From Collinsella aerofaciens (lineage in GTDB: Bacteria; Actinomycetota; Coriobacteriia; Coriobacteriales; Coriobacteriaceae), in contig CAJMJM010000114.1 of the NCBI GenBank assembly GCA_905213725.1, positions 1 to 5,550 on the forward strand: a stretch of DNA of 5,550 nucleotides. Reading direction: 5' to 3'. A program made the position numbers and the translations under genes. A model generated the notes under the pieces. That model made no database searches. It saw only the letters and a list, made by a program, of their open reading frames with translations, and was not told where the DNA came from. This document shows positions 1 through 5,486 of this stretch, piece by piece (position 1 is the first letter of the stretch; each line of letters opens with the position of its first letter).

Positions 1-615
1 GTCCTCAATGTCACCGTCCTCGATAAAGTCGATGATGGTCTCGATCGACATGGGCGTGTCGGCGTTATCTGCCGCACGCTCGGCCACCACGCGCTCGGCG
101 CAGGCGGCGCACTCCCCCGCCGACTTACCGCATACCGGAATACCGTCGAGCGTATGGCACGTGACATTAGTGTGGTGATCGGTAATCTCGACGACCGCGG
201 TATGGCCCCCGGCCGTCGCAGTCACCTTGATGTAGAGGTTGGGCACACCCTCGACAAGCGACACATCGCAGTAGTCCGCATCGGCAAGCAGCTCGGCCAC
301 GCGGGCGCGGTCCGCGTCATCGACGCTCTCGAGCACCTCGAGCGCGCTCTTGGCGTCGCCGCCCACGGCACCCAGCACGGCCGCGGCCTCAATACCGTGC
401 ATACCGCCCGAGTTGGGCACGGTCACGCTCTTGACGTTCTTGATGATGTTGCCCGAGCAGGCAACATCCATATGATCGGGTTCGCAACCGAGCGTCTGGC
501 TCGCCAGCGCCGCTGCATAAGCAACGGCAATGGGCTCGGTGCAGCCGAGTGCACAAACAAGTTCGCGGTTCAAAACATCGCAAAACGCGGCATCACGAAG
601 GGAATCGGCAGGCAT
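1..615 (-). CDS. L-cysteine desulfidase family protein (UPF0597), N-terminal part, cut by window edge
   Basis: The minus-strand frame from ATG at 615 stays open for 205 codons to the window edge. It begins MPADSLRD. Visible family motifs are GCTEPIA (residues 24-30), CSGNIIKN (53-60), VTVPNSGGMHG (64-74), an LGAVGG stretch (81-86) and an HHTN motif (147-150). These match in order what I know of E. coli CyuA/YhaM and the archaeal L-cysteine desulfidase, which use a 4Fe-4S cluster to split L-cysteine into pyruvate, ammonia and sulfide in the cytoplasm. The Cys of GCTEP is the family's conserved N-terminal cysteine; the remaining cysteines lie in the missing C-terminal half. Family members are usually around 430 residues, so roughly half is present. 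The start is supported by AGGAGA seven bases upstream. The family is sometimes labelled serine dehydratase alpha-like, so the exact substrate is inferred. It is transcribed divergently from rpiB. Confidence 0.85.
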   Translation of the reverse strand, partial: MPADSLRDAAFCDVLNRELVCALGCTEPIAVAYAAALASQTLGCEPDHMDVACSGNIIKNVKSVTVPNSGGMHGIEAAAVLGAVGGDAKSALEVLESVDDADRARVAELLADADYCDVSLVEGVPNLYIKVTATAGGHTAVVEITDHHTNVTCHTLDGIPVCGKSAGECAACAERVVAERAADNADTPMSIETIIDFIEDGDIED

Positions 616-620
616 AGGTA

Positions 621-626
621 TCTCCT
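621..626 (-). promoter_or_regulatory. Ribosome binding site of the desulfidase gene
   Basis: The minus strand reads AGGAGA, with five bases between it and the ATG at 615. This is a strong Shine-Dalgarno match and fixes the start codon. Confidence 0.8.
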
Positions 627-651
627 ACTTGTATAACGGGCTGGGCTCTCA

Positions 652-681
652 ATAATAATTAGCTCTTTTATTTGATAACAA
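652..681 (-). promoter_or_regulatory. Candidate sigma-A promoter of the desulfidase gene
   Basis: On the minus strand, TTGTTA (676-681, 4 of 6 to the -35 consensus) and TATTAT (652-657, 5 of 6 to the -10 consensus) are separated by 18 bases. The start of transcription would fall near 645, giving a leader of about 30 bases that contains the AGGAGA site. The region is clearly more AT-rich than its surroundings. The assignment rests on consensus matching only. Confidence 0.5.
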
Positions 682-712
682 TGCATCAAAAACCGCAACC
701 CAGGTTCCGGTA

Positions 713-744
713 GACGGCATTCAGGCGCAAACTGACGGCATTCA
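713..744. repeat. Direct repeat GACGGCATTCA, 21-bp period, upstream of the desulfidase promoter
   Basis: GACGGCATTCA occurs exactly at 713-723 and again at 734-744. The 21-bp period is two helical turns, so both copies face the same side of the DNA. They lie 32 bp or more upstream of the candidate -35 of the desulfidase gene, a position typical for an activator, and on the other side lie upstream of rpiB. No regulator is recognised from the motif; an operator role is inference. Confidence 0.4.
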
Positions 745-772
745 TTCATGAGAAACCGGTCTTGTTGCATGC

Positions 773-810
773 TAAAGCGTTTGACCAAAAAACGCCCAAG
801 CGTTTACACA
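773..810 (+). promoter_or_regulatory. Possible rpiB control region: repeated AAGCGTTT and a small palindrome
   Basis: AAGCGTTT occurs at 775-782 and 798-805. The second copy is also the right arm of a perfect inverted repeat, AAACGC (790-795) and GCGTTT (800-805), with a CCAA spacer. A -35-like TTGACC begins at 781, but the only -10-like hexamer at proper distance (TACACA, 805-810, 18-bp spacer) is poor; a better TATCAT at 821-826 has no matching -35. The AANCGNTT core resembles LacI-family half-sites, which is suggestive only. Confidence 0.3.
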
Positions 811-871
811 AAAGTCGCGCTATCATGCAGTCGAACGCGGTAAAACCTTTAGCAATCTCGCCGCACAGACC

Positions 872-879
872 AGAGAGGA
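872..879 (+). promoter_or_regulatory. Ribosome binding site of rpiB
   Basis: AGAGAGGA lies seven bases before the ATG at 887, and the protein begins at the family-typical MKIGIGNDHA, so this start is firm. Confidence 0.75.
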
Positions 880-886
880 ACTATCC

Positions 887-1354
887 ATGAAGATCGGTAT
901 CGGTAACGACCACGCCGCCGTCGAGCTCAAGAACATCATCTCCGAGCACCTGAAGGAGCGCGGCTGCGAGGTCGTGAACTTTGGCACCGACACCTCCGAG
1001 AGCTTTGACTACCCCATCGCCGGCTACAAGGTGGGTAAGGCCGTTGCCAACGGCGACGTCGATCTAGGCATCCTGATCTGTGGCACCGGCGTCGGTATCA
1101 GCCTGGCTGCCAACAAGGTCGAGGGCGTACGCGCCGTCGTGTGCTCCGAGCCCTTCAGCGCCAAGCTCTCCCGCATGCACAACAATACCAACGTGCTCGC
1201 TTTTGGCGCCCGCGTCGTGGGCTCCGAGCTCGCCAAGATGATCGTCGACGAGTGGCTCGACGCCGAGTTTGAGGGCGGTCGTCACGAGCGTCGCGTTAAC
1301 CTCCTCAACGAGATCGATCACACGCGCGCCCTTAAGATCGTCGACGAAGCCTAA
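887..1354 (+). CDS. rpiB: Ribose-5-phosphate isomerase B
   Basis: This 155-residue cytoplasmic enzyme interconverts ribose 5-phosphate and ribulose 5-phosphate in the non-oxidative pentose phosphate pathway. The protein is full length for the RpiB/LacAB family. Visible motifs are the N-terminal N-D-H triad (residues 7-9), DYP (41-43), the phosphate/catalytic loop ICGTGVGIS (64-72) with catalytic Cys65, SRMHNNTNVLAFG (95-107) with His98, and the C-terminal GGRHERRV signature. The central half is nearly the same as E. coli RpiB as I recall it. The start is supported by AGAGAGGA (872-879) seven bases upstream. The gene stands alone, divergent from the desulfidase gene and convergent with ndk, and ends at a strong hairpin. 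LacA/LacB galactose-6-phosphate isomerases are related, but they occur as adjacent pairs and the sequence favours RpiB. Confidence 0.95.
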   Translation: MKIGIGNDHAAVELKNIISEHLKERGCEVVNFGTDTSESFDYPIAGYKVGKAVANGDVDLGILICGTGVGISLAANKVEGVRAVVCSEPFSAKLSRMHNNTNVLAFGARVVGSELAKMIVDEWLDAEFEGGRHERRVNLLNEIDHTRALKIVDEA

Positions 1355-1378
1355 ACTATTCAGTGCCACAAGCTAACA

Positions 1379-1430
1379 GCAGGGGCCCGCTCGGAACACA
1401 TGTCCGAGCGGGCCCCTGCATAGATTTTGG
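1379..1430 (+). terminator. Rho-independent terminator of rpiB
   Basis: A perfect 17-bp GC-rich stem (arms 1379-1395 and 1403-1419) with a seven-base loop is followed by ATAGATTTT. It begins 25 bases after the rpiB stop. The strong stem and trailing T-run on the plus strand assign it to rpiB; it may also act as a back-stop for transcripts arriving from ndk. Confidence 0.85.
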
Positions 1431-1467
1431 AATAAAAGGGCGCCGCGGATGGAGTTCCGCGGCGCCC
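1429..1467 (-). terminator. Rho-independent terminator of ndk
   Basis: A perfect 12-bp stem (arms 1438-1449 and 1456-1467, GGGCGCCGCGGA and its complement) encloses a six-base loop. Read on the minus strand it is followed by TTTTATTCC, and it lies 39 bases beyond the ndk stop. Together with the rpiB hairpin it forms a tail-to-tail terminator pair between convergent genes. Confidence 0.8.
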
Positions 1468-1505
1468 AAGCCACACGCTAACAGCTTTAAGGAGTCAAAG
1501 CTGGT

Positions 1506-1910
1506 TTAGCCAAAGAAGCGCTTGATCTCAATCTCGGCGTTCTCCAGGCAGTCGGAGCCGTGGATCACGTTGGCGTTGACATCGACGGCAAAGTCGCCGC
1601 GGATGGTACCAGGAGCAGCCTCAAGCGGGTTGGTAGCGCCCATGAGGGTGCGCATCTTAGCAACAGCGGAGAGACCGGAAACGACCATCTTGACGACCGG
1701 ACCGCTCGTCATAAAGTCGCAGAGACCGCCAAAGAAGGGCTTGTCGGCCAGATGGGCGTAGTGCTCCTCGACGGTAGCGCGCTCGAGCGTGGTCATCTCC
1801 ATGCGCTCGATGACAAGGCCGCTGCGCTCAATGCGAGCAACGATCTCGCCGATCTTGCGGTCGCGCACGGCGTCGGGCTTAATCATGATGAAGGTCTTCT
1901 CGATAGCCAT
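1506..1910 (-). CDS. ndk: Nucleoside diphosphate kinase
   Basis: This 134-residue cytoplasmic enzyme transfers the gamma phosphate from ATP to other (deoxy)nucleoside diphosphates through a phosphohistidine. The family signature NVIHGSD (residues 114-120) contains the phosphorylated His117. Other nucleotide-site residues are visible at the expected places: Lys11 in IKPDAV, Tyr51, Phe59 in KPFF, Arg87, Thr93, Arg104 and Asn114. Length is normal for a bacterial Ndk. The start codon is preceded by a modest AAAGG (1919-1923) eight bases upstream. It lies downstream of argH on the same strand but is separated by the argH terminator and 385 bp, so it is probably transcribed alone. No truncation or missing residue is seen. 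Confidence 0.97.
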   Translation of the reverse strand: MAIEKTFIMIKPDAVRDRKIGEIVARIERSGLVIERMEMTTLERATVEEHYAHLADKPFFGGLCDFMTSGPVVKMVVSGLSAVAKMRTLMGATNPLEAAPGTIRGDFAVDVNANVIHGSDCLENAEIEIKRFFG

Positions 1911-1974
1911 AAAAGTAGCCTTTCAAGTAGGTTCGCGCGTGCCCAAGTCCCATTCCGGCACCCGCCTGGACTGC

Positions 1975-2003
1975 ATCGTAACAGAGTTTTAGCTGCAGTT
2001 AAA
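1975..2003 (-). promoter_or_regulatory. Weak candidate promoter of ndk
   Basis: Minus-strand TTTAAC (1998-2003) and TACGAT (1975-1980, fits TANNAT) have a 17-bp spacer in an AT-rich patch. Transcription would begin near 1968 and give a leader of nearly 60 bases. The -35 match is only three of six, so this is tentative. Confidence 0.35.
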
Positions 2004-2076
2004 CAAAAAGCTGTTTATTGAAACGTTGCAATTTATTAAAGCGCTCCATATGTGTCACTTCTGTTTCGAAGCCCGA

Positions 2077-2205
2077 TTAGAGTACCATCCGACCGCCCAT
2101 CAACCGCGCCGAACAGAGCAGGCGGTCGGTTGCCGCCCGCGAACGTATCCCCTTCACAACCTGCCCAAAGGTCCTACAGAAGTTCTCGACAAGCCCCTCC
2201 CCCAT
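2077..2205 (-). other. 42-codon open frame overlapping nested palindromes in the argH-ndk gap
   Basis: A minus-strand frame runs from ATG at 2205 to TAA at 2077-2079, starting MGEGLVENFCRTFGQ and ending GGRMVL. About three quarters of its third positions are G or C, like the neighbouring genes. Against a gene, there is no Shine-Dalgarno site and the ATG begins only five bases beyond the T-run of the argH terminator. The frame also contains several inverted repeats (see 2089-2137), which could by themselves produce the composition. It could be a small gene, a decayed gene fragment or a dispersed repeat. I do not recognise a family. The rest of the 1911-2295 gap holds only the ndk promoter candidate and the argH terminator. 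Confidence 0.2.
2089..2137. repeat. Overlapping, mutually exclusive inverted repeats
   Basis: CCGACCGCC (2089-2097) pairs perfectly with GGCGGTCGG (2121-2129). The right arm can instead pair GGCGG (2121-2125) with CCGCC (2133-2137), and CAACCG (2101-2106) with CGGTTG (2127-2132). Only one of these can form at a time. No T-run follows on either strand, so this is not a standard terminator. Confidence 0.45.
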
Positions 2206-2210
2206 AGCAA

Positions 2211-2245
2211 CAAAATACGGGCTCCCACATCAGCAGGCGCCCGTA
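2211..2245 (-). terminator. Rho-independent terminator of argH
   Basis: Minus-strand TACGGGC (2239-2245) pairs with GCCCGTA (2216-2222), with one internal mismatch then two more G-C pairs and a ten-base loop. The stem is followed by TTTTG on the minus strand. It lies about 50 bases after the argH stop. The plus-strand flank is A-rich, so it serves argH only. Confidence 0.65.
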
Positions 2246-2295
2246 AAGCGAAAACGATTTATCAATACATGGCCAAAACGGCTTCAGCCAAACCT

Positions 2296-3726
2296 CTACT
2301 TTGCCCCGTGACCCATCTCGACGACCTTGGTCAGCGATCCAAACACGCCCTCGTCAGCCACGAGCTGTGCCTCGGCACGCTGCAACTGCACGGCAACGGC
2401 AGCAGGAGCGGTGCCGCCCTCGGTCGTGCGCGCGGCGACAATCGACGGGATATCGAGCGCCTCGGTAATGTCGCGCTCAAAGAGCGGGCTTGCCTCCTGG
2501 AACACCTCAAACGGCAGGTCCTCAAGATTGCAGCCGCGCGTCTCGCACATCAGGACCAGATGGCCCACCACGGCATGTGCCTCGCGGAACGGCAGGCCAC
2601 GCTTGGCCAGGTAATCGGCAACATCGGTGGCGGCAAGGTGCCCCACGCCGCACTCGCGCGCCATGGCATCCTCGTTGACGGTCCAAGTCGAAATCATTCC
2701 AGCCATAACGGACAGGCACTGCATGAGCGTATGGGCGGTATCGAGCGCGCCCTCCTTGTCCTCCTGCAAGTCCTTGTTATAAGCAAGCGGCAGGCCCTTC
2801 ATGGTTACCAGCAGCTGCACCAGGTTGCCGTACACGCGACCGCTCTTGCCGCGGATAAGCTCGGCAAAGTCGGGGTTCTTCTTCTGCGGCATGATGGACG
2901 AGCCAGTGGAGTACGAGTCGGAAAGCGTGATAAAGCCAAATTCGGAGCTCGACCACAGTGCGATCTCCTCGGAAAGACGCGACAGGTGCATCGCCATGAC
3001 GGATCCGGCGTAATGCAGATCGAGCAGAAAATCACGGTCGGAAACGGCATCGAGCGAGTTGGGGATCACGCCCGCAAAGCCAAGTTCGGCAGCCGTCATC
3101 TGGCGATCGAGCGGATAGCTCGTACCGGCAAGCGCAGCGGCACCCAGCGGGCAGTTGTCGGCAGCATCAAAGGCGGCCTTCAAACGCGTAAAGTCGCGCG
3201 CGAACATCCAGGAATACGCCAGCAGGTGATGCGACAGCAGCACGGGCTGAGCATGTTGCATGTGCGTGTAGCCCGGCAGAATCACCTTGTCGTACTTCTT
3301 GGCCGCATCCACCAGCACATGGCGCAGCTCAAGATTGGCCTCCATGAGCTCCTTGGCCAGCGCCTTGACGCCCAGGCGCGTATCGGTCGCCACCTGGTCG
3401 TTGCGCGAACGCCCAGTATGCAAGCGCTTGCCAGCCTCGCCGATGCGACGCGTCAGCTCGCTCTCGATGGACATATGAATGTCCTCATCGTTGATGTCGA
3501 AGGTAAAGTTGCCGGCATCGATATCCTGTTCGATTCCGGTCAGGCCCTTGGCAATCGCCTGCTCGTCCTCGGCACTGATGATGCCCTGGGCGGCCAACAT
3601 CTTGGCATGCGCCTTAGAGCCGGCGATATCCTGCTTATAGAGATGTTTGTCGACCGGCAGCGACGCGCCAAACTCCTGCGTGACCTCGGCCACGCCCGCC
3701 TCAAAACGACCGCCCCAAAGAGCCAT
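2296..3726 (-). CDS. argH: Argininosuccinate lyase
   Basis: This 476-residue cytoplasmic enzyme splits argininosuccinate into arginine and fumarate, the last step of arginine synthesis. It belongs to the fumarase/aspartase superfamily. The three conserved segments are seen in order: TGRSRNDQ (residues 104-111), GYTHMQHAQP (152-161) with the catalytic His155, and the superfamily signature GSSIMPQKKNPD (275-286) holding the catalytic serine. Length is typical. The frame is open 25 codons further upstream to an ATG at 3801, but the family start MALWGGRF and the strong AAAGGAGA site place the true start at 3726. argG, encoding the preceding step, lies upstream on the same strand, separated by a terminator and a small gene. 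The frame is intact with all key residues, in contrast to argG. Confidence 0.97.
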   Translation of the reverse strand: MALWGGRFEAGVAEVTQEFGASLPVDKHLYKQDIAGSKAHAKMLAAQGIISAEDEQAIAKGLTGIEQDIDAGNFTFDINDEDIHMSIESELTRRIGEAGKRLHTGRSRNDQVATDTRLGVKALAKELMEANLELRHVLVDAAKKYDKVILPGYTHMQHAQPVLLSHHLLAYSWMFARDFTRLKAAFDAADNCPLGAAALAGTSYPLDRQMTAAELGFAGVIPNSLDAVSDRDFLLDLHYAGSVMAMHLSRLSEEIALWSSSEFGFITLSDSYSTGSSIMPQKKNPDFAELIRGKSGRVYGNLVQLLVTMKGLPLAYNKDLQEDKEGALDTAHTLMQCLSVMAGMISTWTVNEDAMARECGVGHLAATDVADYLAKRGLPFREAHAVVGHLVLMCETRGCNLEDLPFEVFQEASPLFERDITEALDIPSIVAARTTEGGTAPAAVAVQLQRAEAQLVADEGVFGSLTKVVEMGHGAK

Positions 3727-3733
3727 GGAACCG

Positions 3734-3741
3734 TCTCCTTT
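3734..3741 (-). promoter_or_regulatory. Ribosome binding site that decides the argH start
   Basis: Minus-strand AAAGGAGA lies seven bases before ATG 3726. The longer in-frame alternative at 3801 has no comparable site and its extra 25 residues do not look like ArgH, so the shorter start is preferred. Confidence 0.85.
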
Positions 3742-3844
3742 CTCCAAATACCAAAACAAGCGTCCAAAGCAATGTGCCCTGTCGCTAAAGCGATTTATCA
3801 ACCGCTAGTTTTACACACTCCCTGCCGCGCGCGGGGCCATGTGG

Positions 3845-4015
3845 CTAATTTGCAAAGAAGTGACGCACCATGCACTTGGCGCCCAACGTCTCCCTCCGGA
3901 TGTTGCCCTGCGAACCATCGATCCAGGCCTTCAGGCTCATAGGAACGTCCTCGACCCTTACAGCATCGAACTCGGGCGCGAGGGCAAGCAAAGCATGCGC
4001 GATAGCATTGAACAT
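3845..4015 (-). CDS. Small hypothetical protein, 56 residues, between argG and argH
   Basis: An ATG at 4015 opens a 56-codon frame ending in TAG at 3845-3847. The protein starts MFNAIAHALLALAPEF and ends AKCMVRHFFAN. A good GAGGAGT site (4023-4029) is correctly spaced upstream, an in-frame TGA just before it rules out a longer form, and roughly 70% of third positions are G or C, as in neighbouring genes. There is no signal peptide or clear membrane segment; the first 14 residues are mildly hydrophobic, and the middle and C-terminus are charged and basic with a single Cys. I do not recognise a family. It sits in the same orientation between the argG terminator and argH, so it may be co-transcribed with argH or read through from argG. 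A longer overlapping frame (3798-4169) in another phase lacks a ribosome site and looks like a shadow. Confidence 0.5.
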   Translation of the reverse strand: MFNAIAHALLALAPEFDAVRVEDVPMSLKAWIDGSQGNIRRETLGAKCMVRHFFAN

Positions 4016-4022
4016 AATGGAT

Positions 4023-4038
4023 ACTCCTCATATATATA
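4023..4038 (-). promoter_or_regulatory. Ribosome binding site and TATATATAT tract before the small gene
   Basis: Minus-strand GAGGAGT (4023-4029) is preceded directly by TATATATAT (4030-4038). The AT tract resembles a -10 element, but no good -35 is found at 16-18 bp, and transcription from it would begin inside the ribosome site. The ribosome site is well supported; the promoter reading is doubtful. Confidence 0.45.
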
Positions 4039-4055
4039 GGCACAGAGCCGCCAAA

Positions 4056-4095
4056 TTGATAGAAGGAGCCCCGCCGGACAACCCCGACGGGGCTC
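4056..4095 (-). terminator. Probable terminator of argG
   Basis: GAGCCCCG (4066-4073) and CGGGGCTC (4088-4095) form an 8-bp stem, continued after one mismatch by three more G-C pairs around a six-base loop. On the minus strand it is followed by CTTCTATCAA, a moderately T-rich tail. It is about 150 bases past the argG stop. The tail is imperfect, so partial readthrough into the small gene and argH is possible. The rest of 4096-4248 shows only short hairpins (4103-4116 and 4206-4233) of unknown meaning. Confidence 0.6.
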
Positions 4096-4248
4096 GGACT
4101 CAGCCGCAGACGCGGCATCATATATGCGGGCGGAACGTAGGGGCCACCGATGTTAAGAAGTGTCAGCAAGCATAACGAAAGGTAGGGACCCCGTGCGCCC
4201 GTTATGTATCACGCGGATGGGCCGCGCGGATACCAAGGGAAGGAGGCG

Positions 4249-5475
4249 CTAGGCCTGGGCAGCAGCAGAGCTGGGGCCCTGGACCTTTGCCCACGTCTTG
4301 AGCGACAGCGTATCGATCTCGATAAAGCCGGCGCTGGCCTTCTCGTCAAACGTGGTGTCGCGGTCGTAGGTAGCCAGGCCGTAGTCGTAGAGGCTGAAGG
4401 GACTCTTGCGGCCGACGACATGGCAGTTGCCCTTAAAGAACTTCAGACGGACAGTGCCGGTCACGAACTTCTGGGTATCGGCCATAAAGGCGTCGAGCGC
4501 GTTCTTGAGCGGGCTGTACCACTGGCCGTTGTACACGGCGGTGGCCCAATCCTGCTCGAGCTTGATCTTGGTCTTGAGCAGGTCGCCCTCGACGCAGATG
4601 TCCTCGAGCGCCTTGTGGGCGGTGATGAGCGTCAGGGCGCCGGGAACCTCATAGCACTCGCGGCTCTTGAGGCCCACCAGACGATCCTCGACCAGGTCAA
4701 GACGGCCAAAGCCGTTGTCGCCCGAAATCTTGTTGAGGGCGATGACGATCTCGGAGAGCTTCATCTTCTTGCCGTCGACGGCGACAGGCTTGCCGGCCTC
4801 AAACTCGATCTCGGTATAGGTCGGGGTGTCAGGCGTGTCCTCGGGGTTCTTGGTCATAACCCAAGCGTCATCGAGCGGCTCATTCCAAGGGTCCTCCAGG
4901 TGACCGCACTCGATGGCGCGACCCCACAGGTTGTCGTCGATGGAGTAGGGGTTGTCGTTGGCACCCTCGGGAACCGGCACGTTGTGGGCGTGGGCATAGG
5001 CGACCTCGTCGGGACGGCACTTCAGGTCCCACTCGCGAACCGGGGCGATAACCTTGAGCTCGGGGTCGAGGGCCTTGACGGCGGCCTCAAAACGGACCTG
5101 ATCGTTACCTTTGCCAGTGCAGCCGTGGGCGACGTAGGTCGCGCCAAACTCGTGGGCGACCTCAACAAGCTTCTTGGCAAGCAGCGGGCGAGACAGGGCG
5201 GAGAGCAGCGGATACTTATTCTCGTACATGGAGTTTGCGGCGATGGCTTTGGTCAGGAACTCATCGGAGAACTCGTCGCGCAGGTCGAGCACCTGGCAAT
5301 CGAGAACGCCCAGGTCGAGCGCCTTCTGCTTCTTGGCATCCAGTCCGGTCTCTTCCTGGCCCACGTTGCCGCAGACGCAAACGACATCGAGATTCTTCTC
5401 GTCCTGGAGCCACTTGACACATACGGATGTATCAAGACCACCGGAATATGCGAGAACGACTTATTCCTTGCTCAT
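4249..5475 (-). pseudogene. argG: Argininosuccinate synthase gene interrupted by a TAA at codon 5
   Basis: ArgG joins citrulline and aspartate with ATP to make argininosuccinate, the substrate of ArgH. The frame from ATG 5475 to TAG 4249-4251 would encode about 408 residues, normal for the family. Motifs in order are the ATP-binding SGGLDTS (residues 11-17), GNVGQEE (36-42), HGCTGKGNDQVRFE (117-130), YSIDDNLWGR (177-186) and a C-terminal VRLKFFKG segment. The start has AGGA (5483-5486) seven bases upstream. However, codon 5 is TAA (5461-5463), so translation yields only MSKE. The usual residue here is probably Lys (AAA), one base away. The next canonical in-frame start is GTG at 5364 (codon 38), which would lack the ATP loop and has no evident ribosome site. 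All other codons are intact, so the lesion is very recent or a sequence error. I infer loss of function unless the stop is read through. Confidence 0.9.
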
Positions 5476-5482
5476 GGCTGTA

Positions 5483-5486
5483 TCCT
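5483..5486 (-). promoter_or_regulatory. Ribosome binding site of argG
   Basis: Minus-strand AGGA lies seven bases before ATG 5475. It supports the family-typical MSKE start, ahead of the premature stop. No convincing promoter or ArgR-type operator could be picked out in the remaining bases to 5550. Confidence 0.6.

Larger units (their letters stand above)
1365..1485. repeat. 16-bp near-identical direct repeat bracketing the two terminators
   Basis: GCCACAAGCTAACAGC (1365-1380) and GCCACACGCTAACAGC (1470-1485) differ at one position and are 105 bp apart. The first copy runs into the rpiB terminator stem and the second lies just beyond the ndk terminator. This may mark duplication of a terminator-associated segment; function unknown. 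Confidence 0.5.

Noticed and set aside
154..636. 160-codon plus-strand open frame opposite the desulfidase gene
   Set aside because: The minus strand carries GCTEP and other family motifs over the same bases; the plus frame has none.
2255..3801. CGATTTATCAA found at both 2255-2265 and 3791-3801, flanking argH
   Set aside because: An exact 11-base match is expected by chance in a window this long, and no other flanking structure suggests insertion or duplication of argH.
2026..3942. 638-codon plus-strand open frame opposite argH
   Set aside because: It is fully antisense to a clear argH with all catalytic motifs, has no plausible ribosome site, and reads as low-complexity His/Arg/Leu/Ala-rich sequence. 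It is a by-product of GC-rich codon use.
3798..4169. 123-codon minus-strand frame overlapping the small gene
   Set aside because: It runs through the argG terminator hairpin, has no ribosome site at its start, and its composition is irregular; the 56-codon frame has a well-placed ribosome site.
4249..5364. argG translated from GTG at 5364 as a functional shorter protein
   Set aside because: It would lack residues 11-17 (SGGLDTS), the ATP-binding loop, and no ribosome site precedes the GTG. It is only the longest uninterrupted remainder of the frame.
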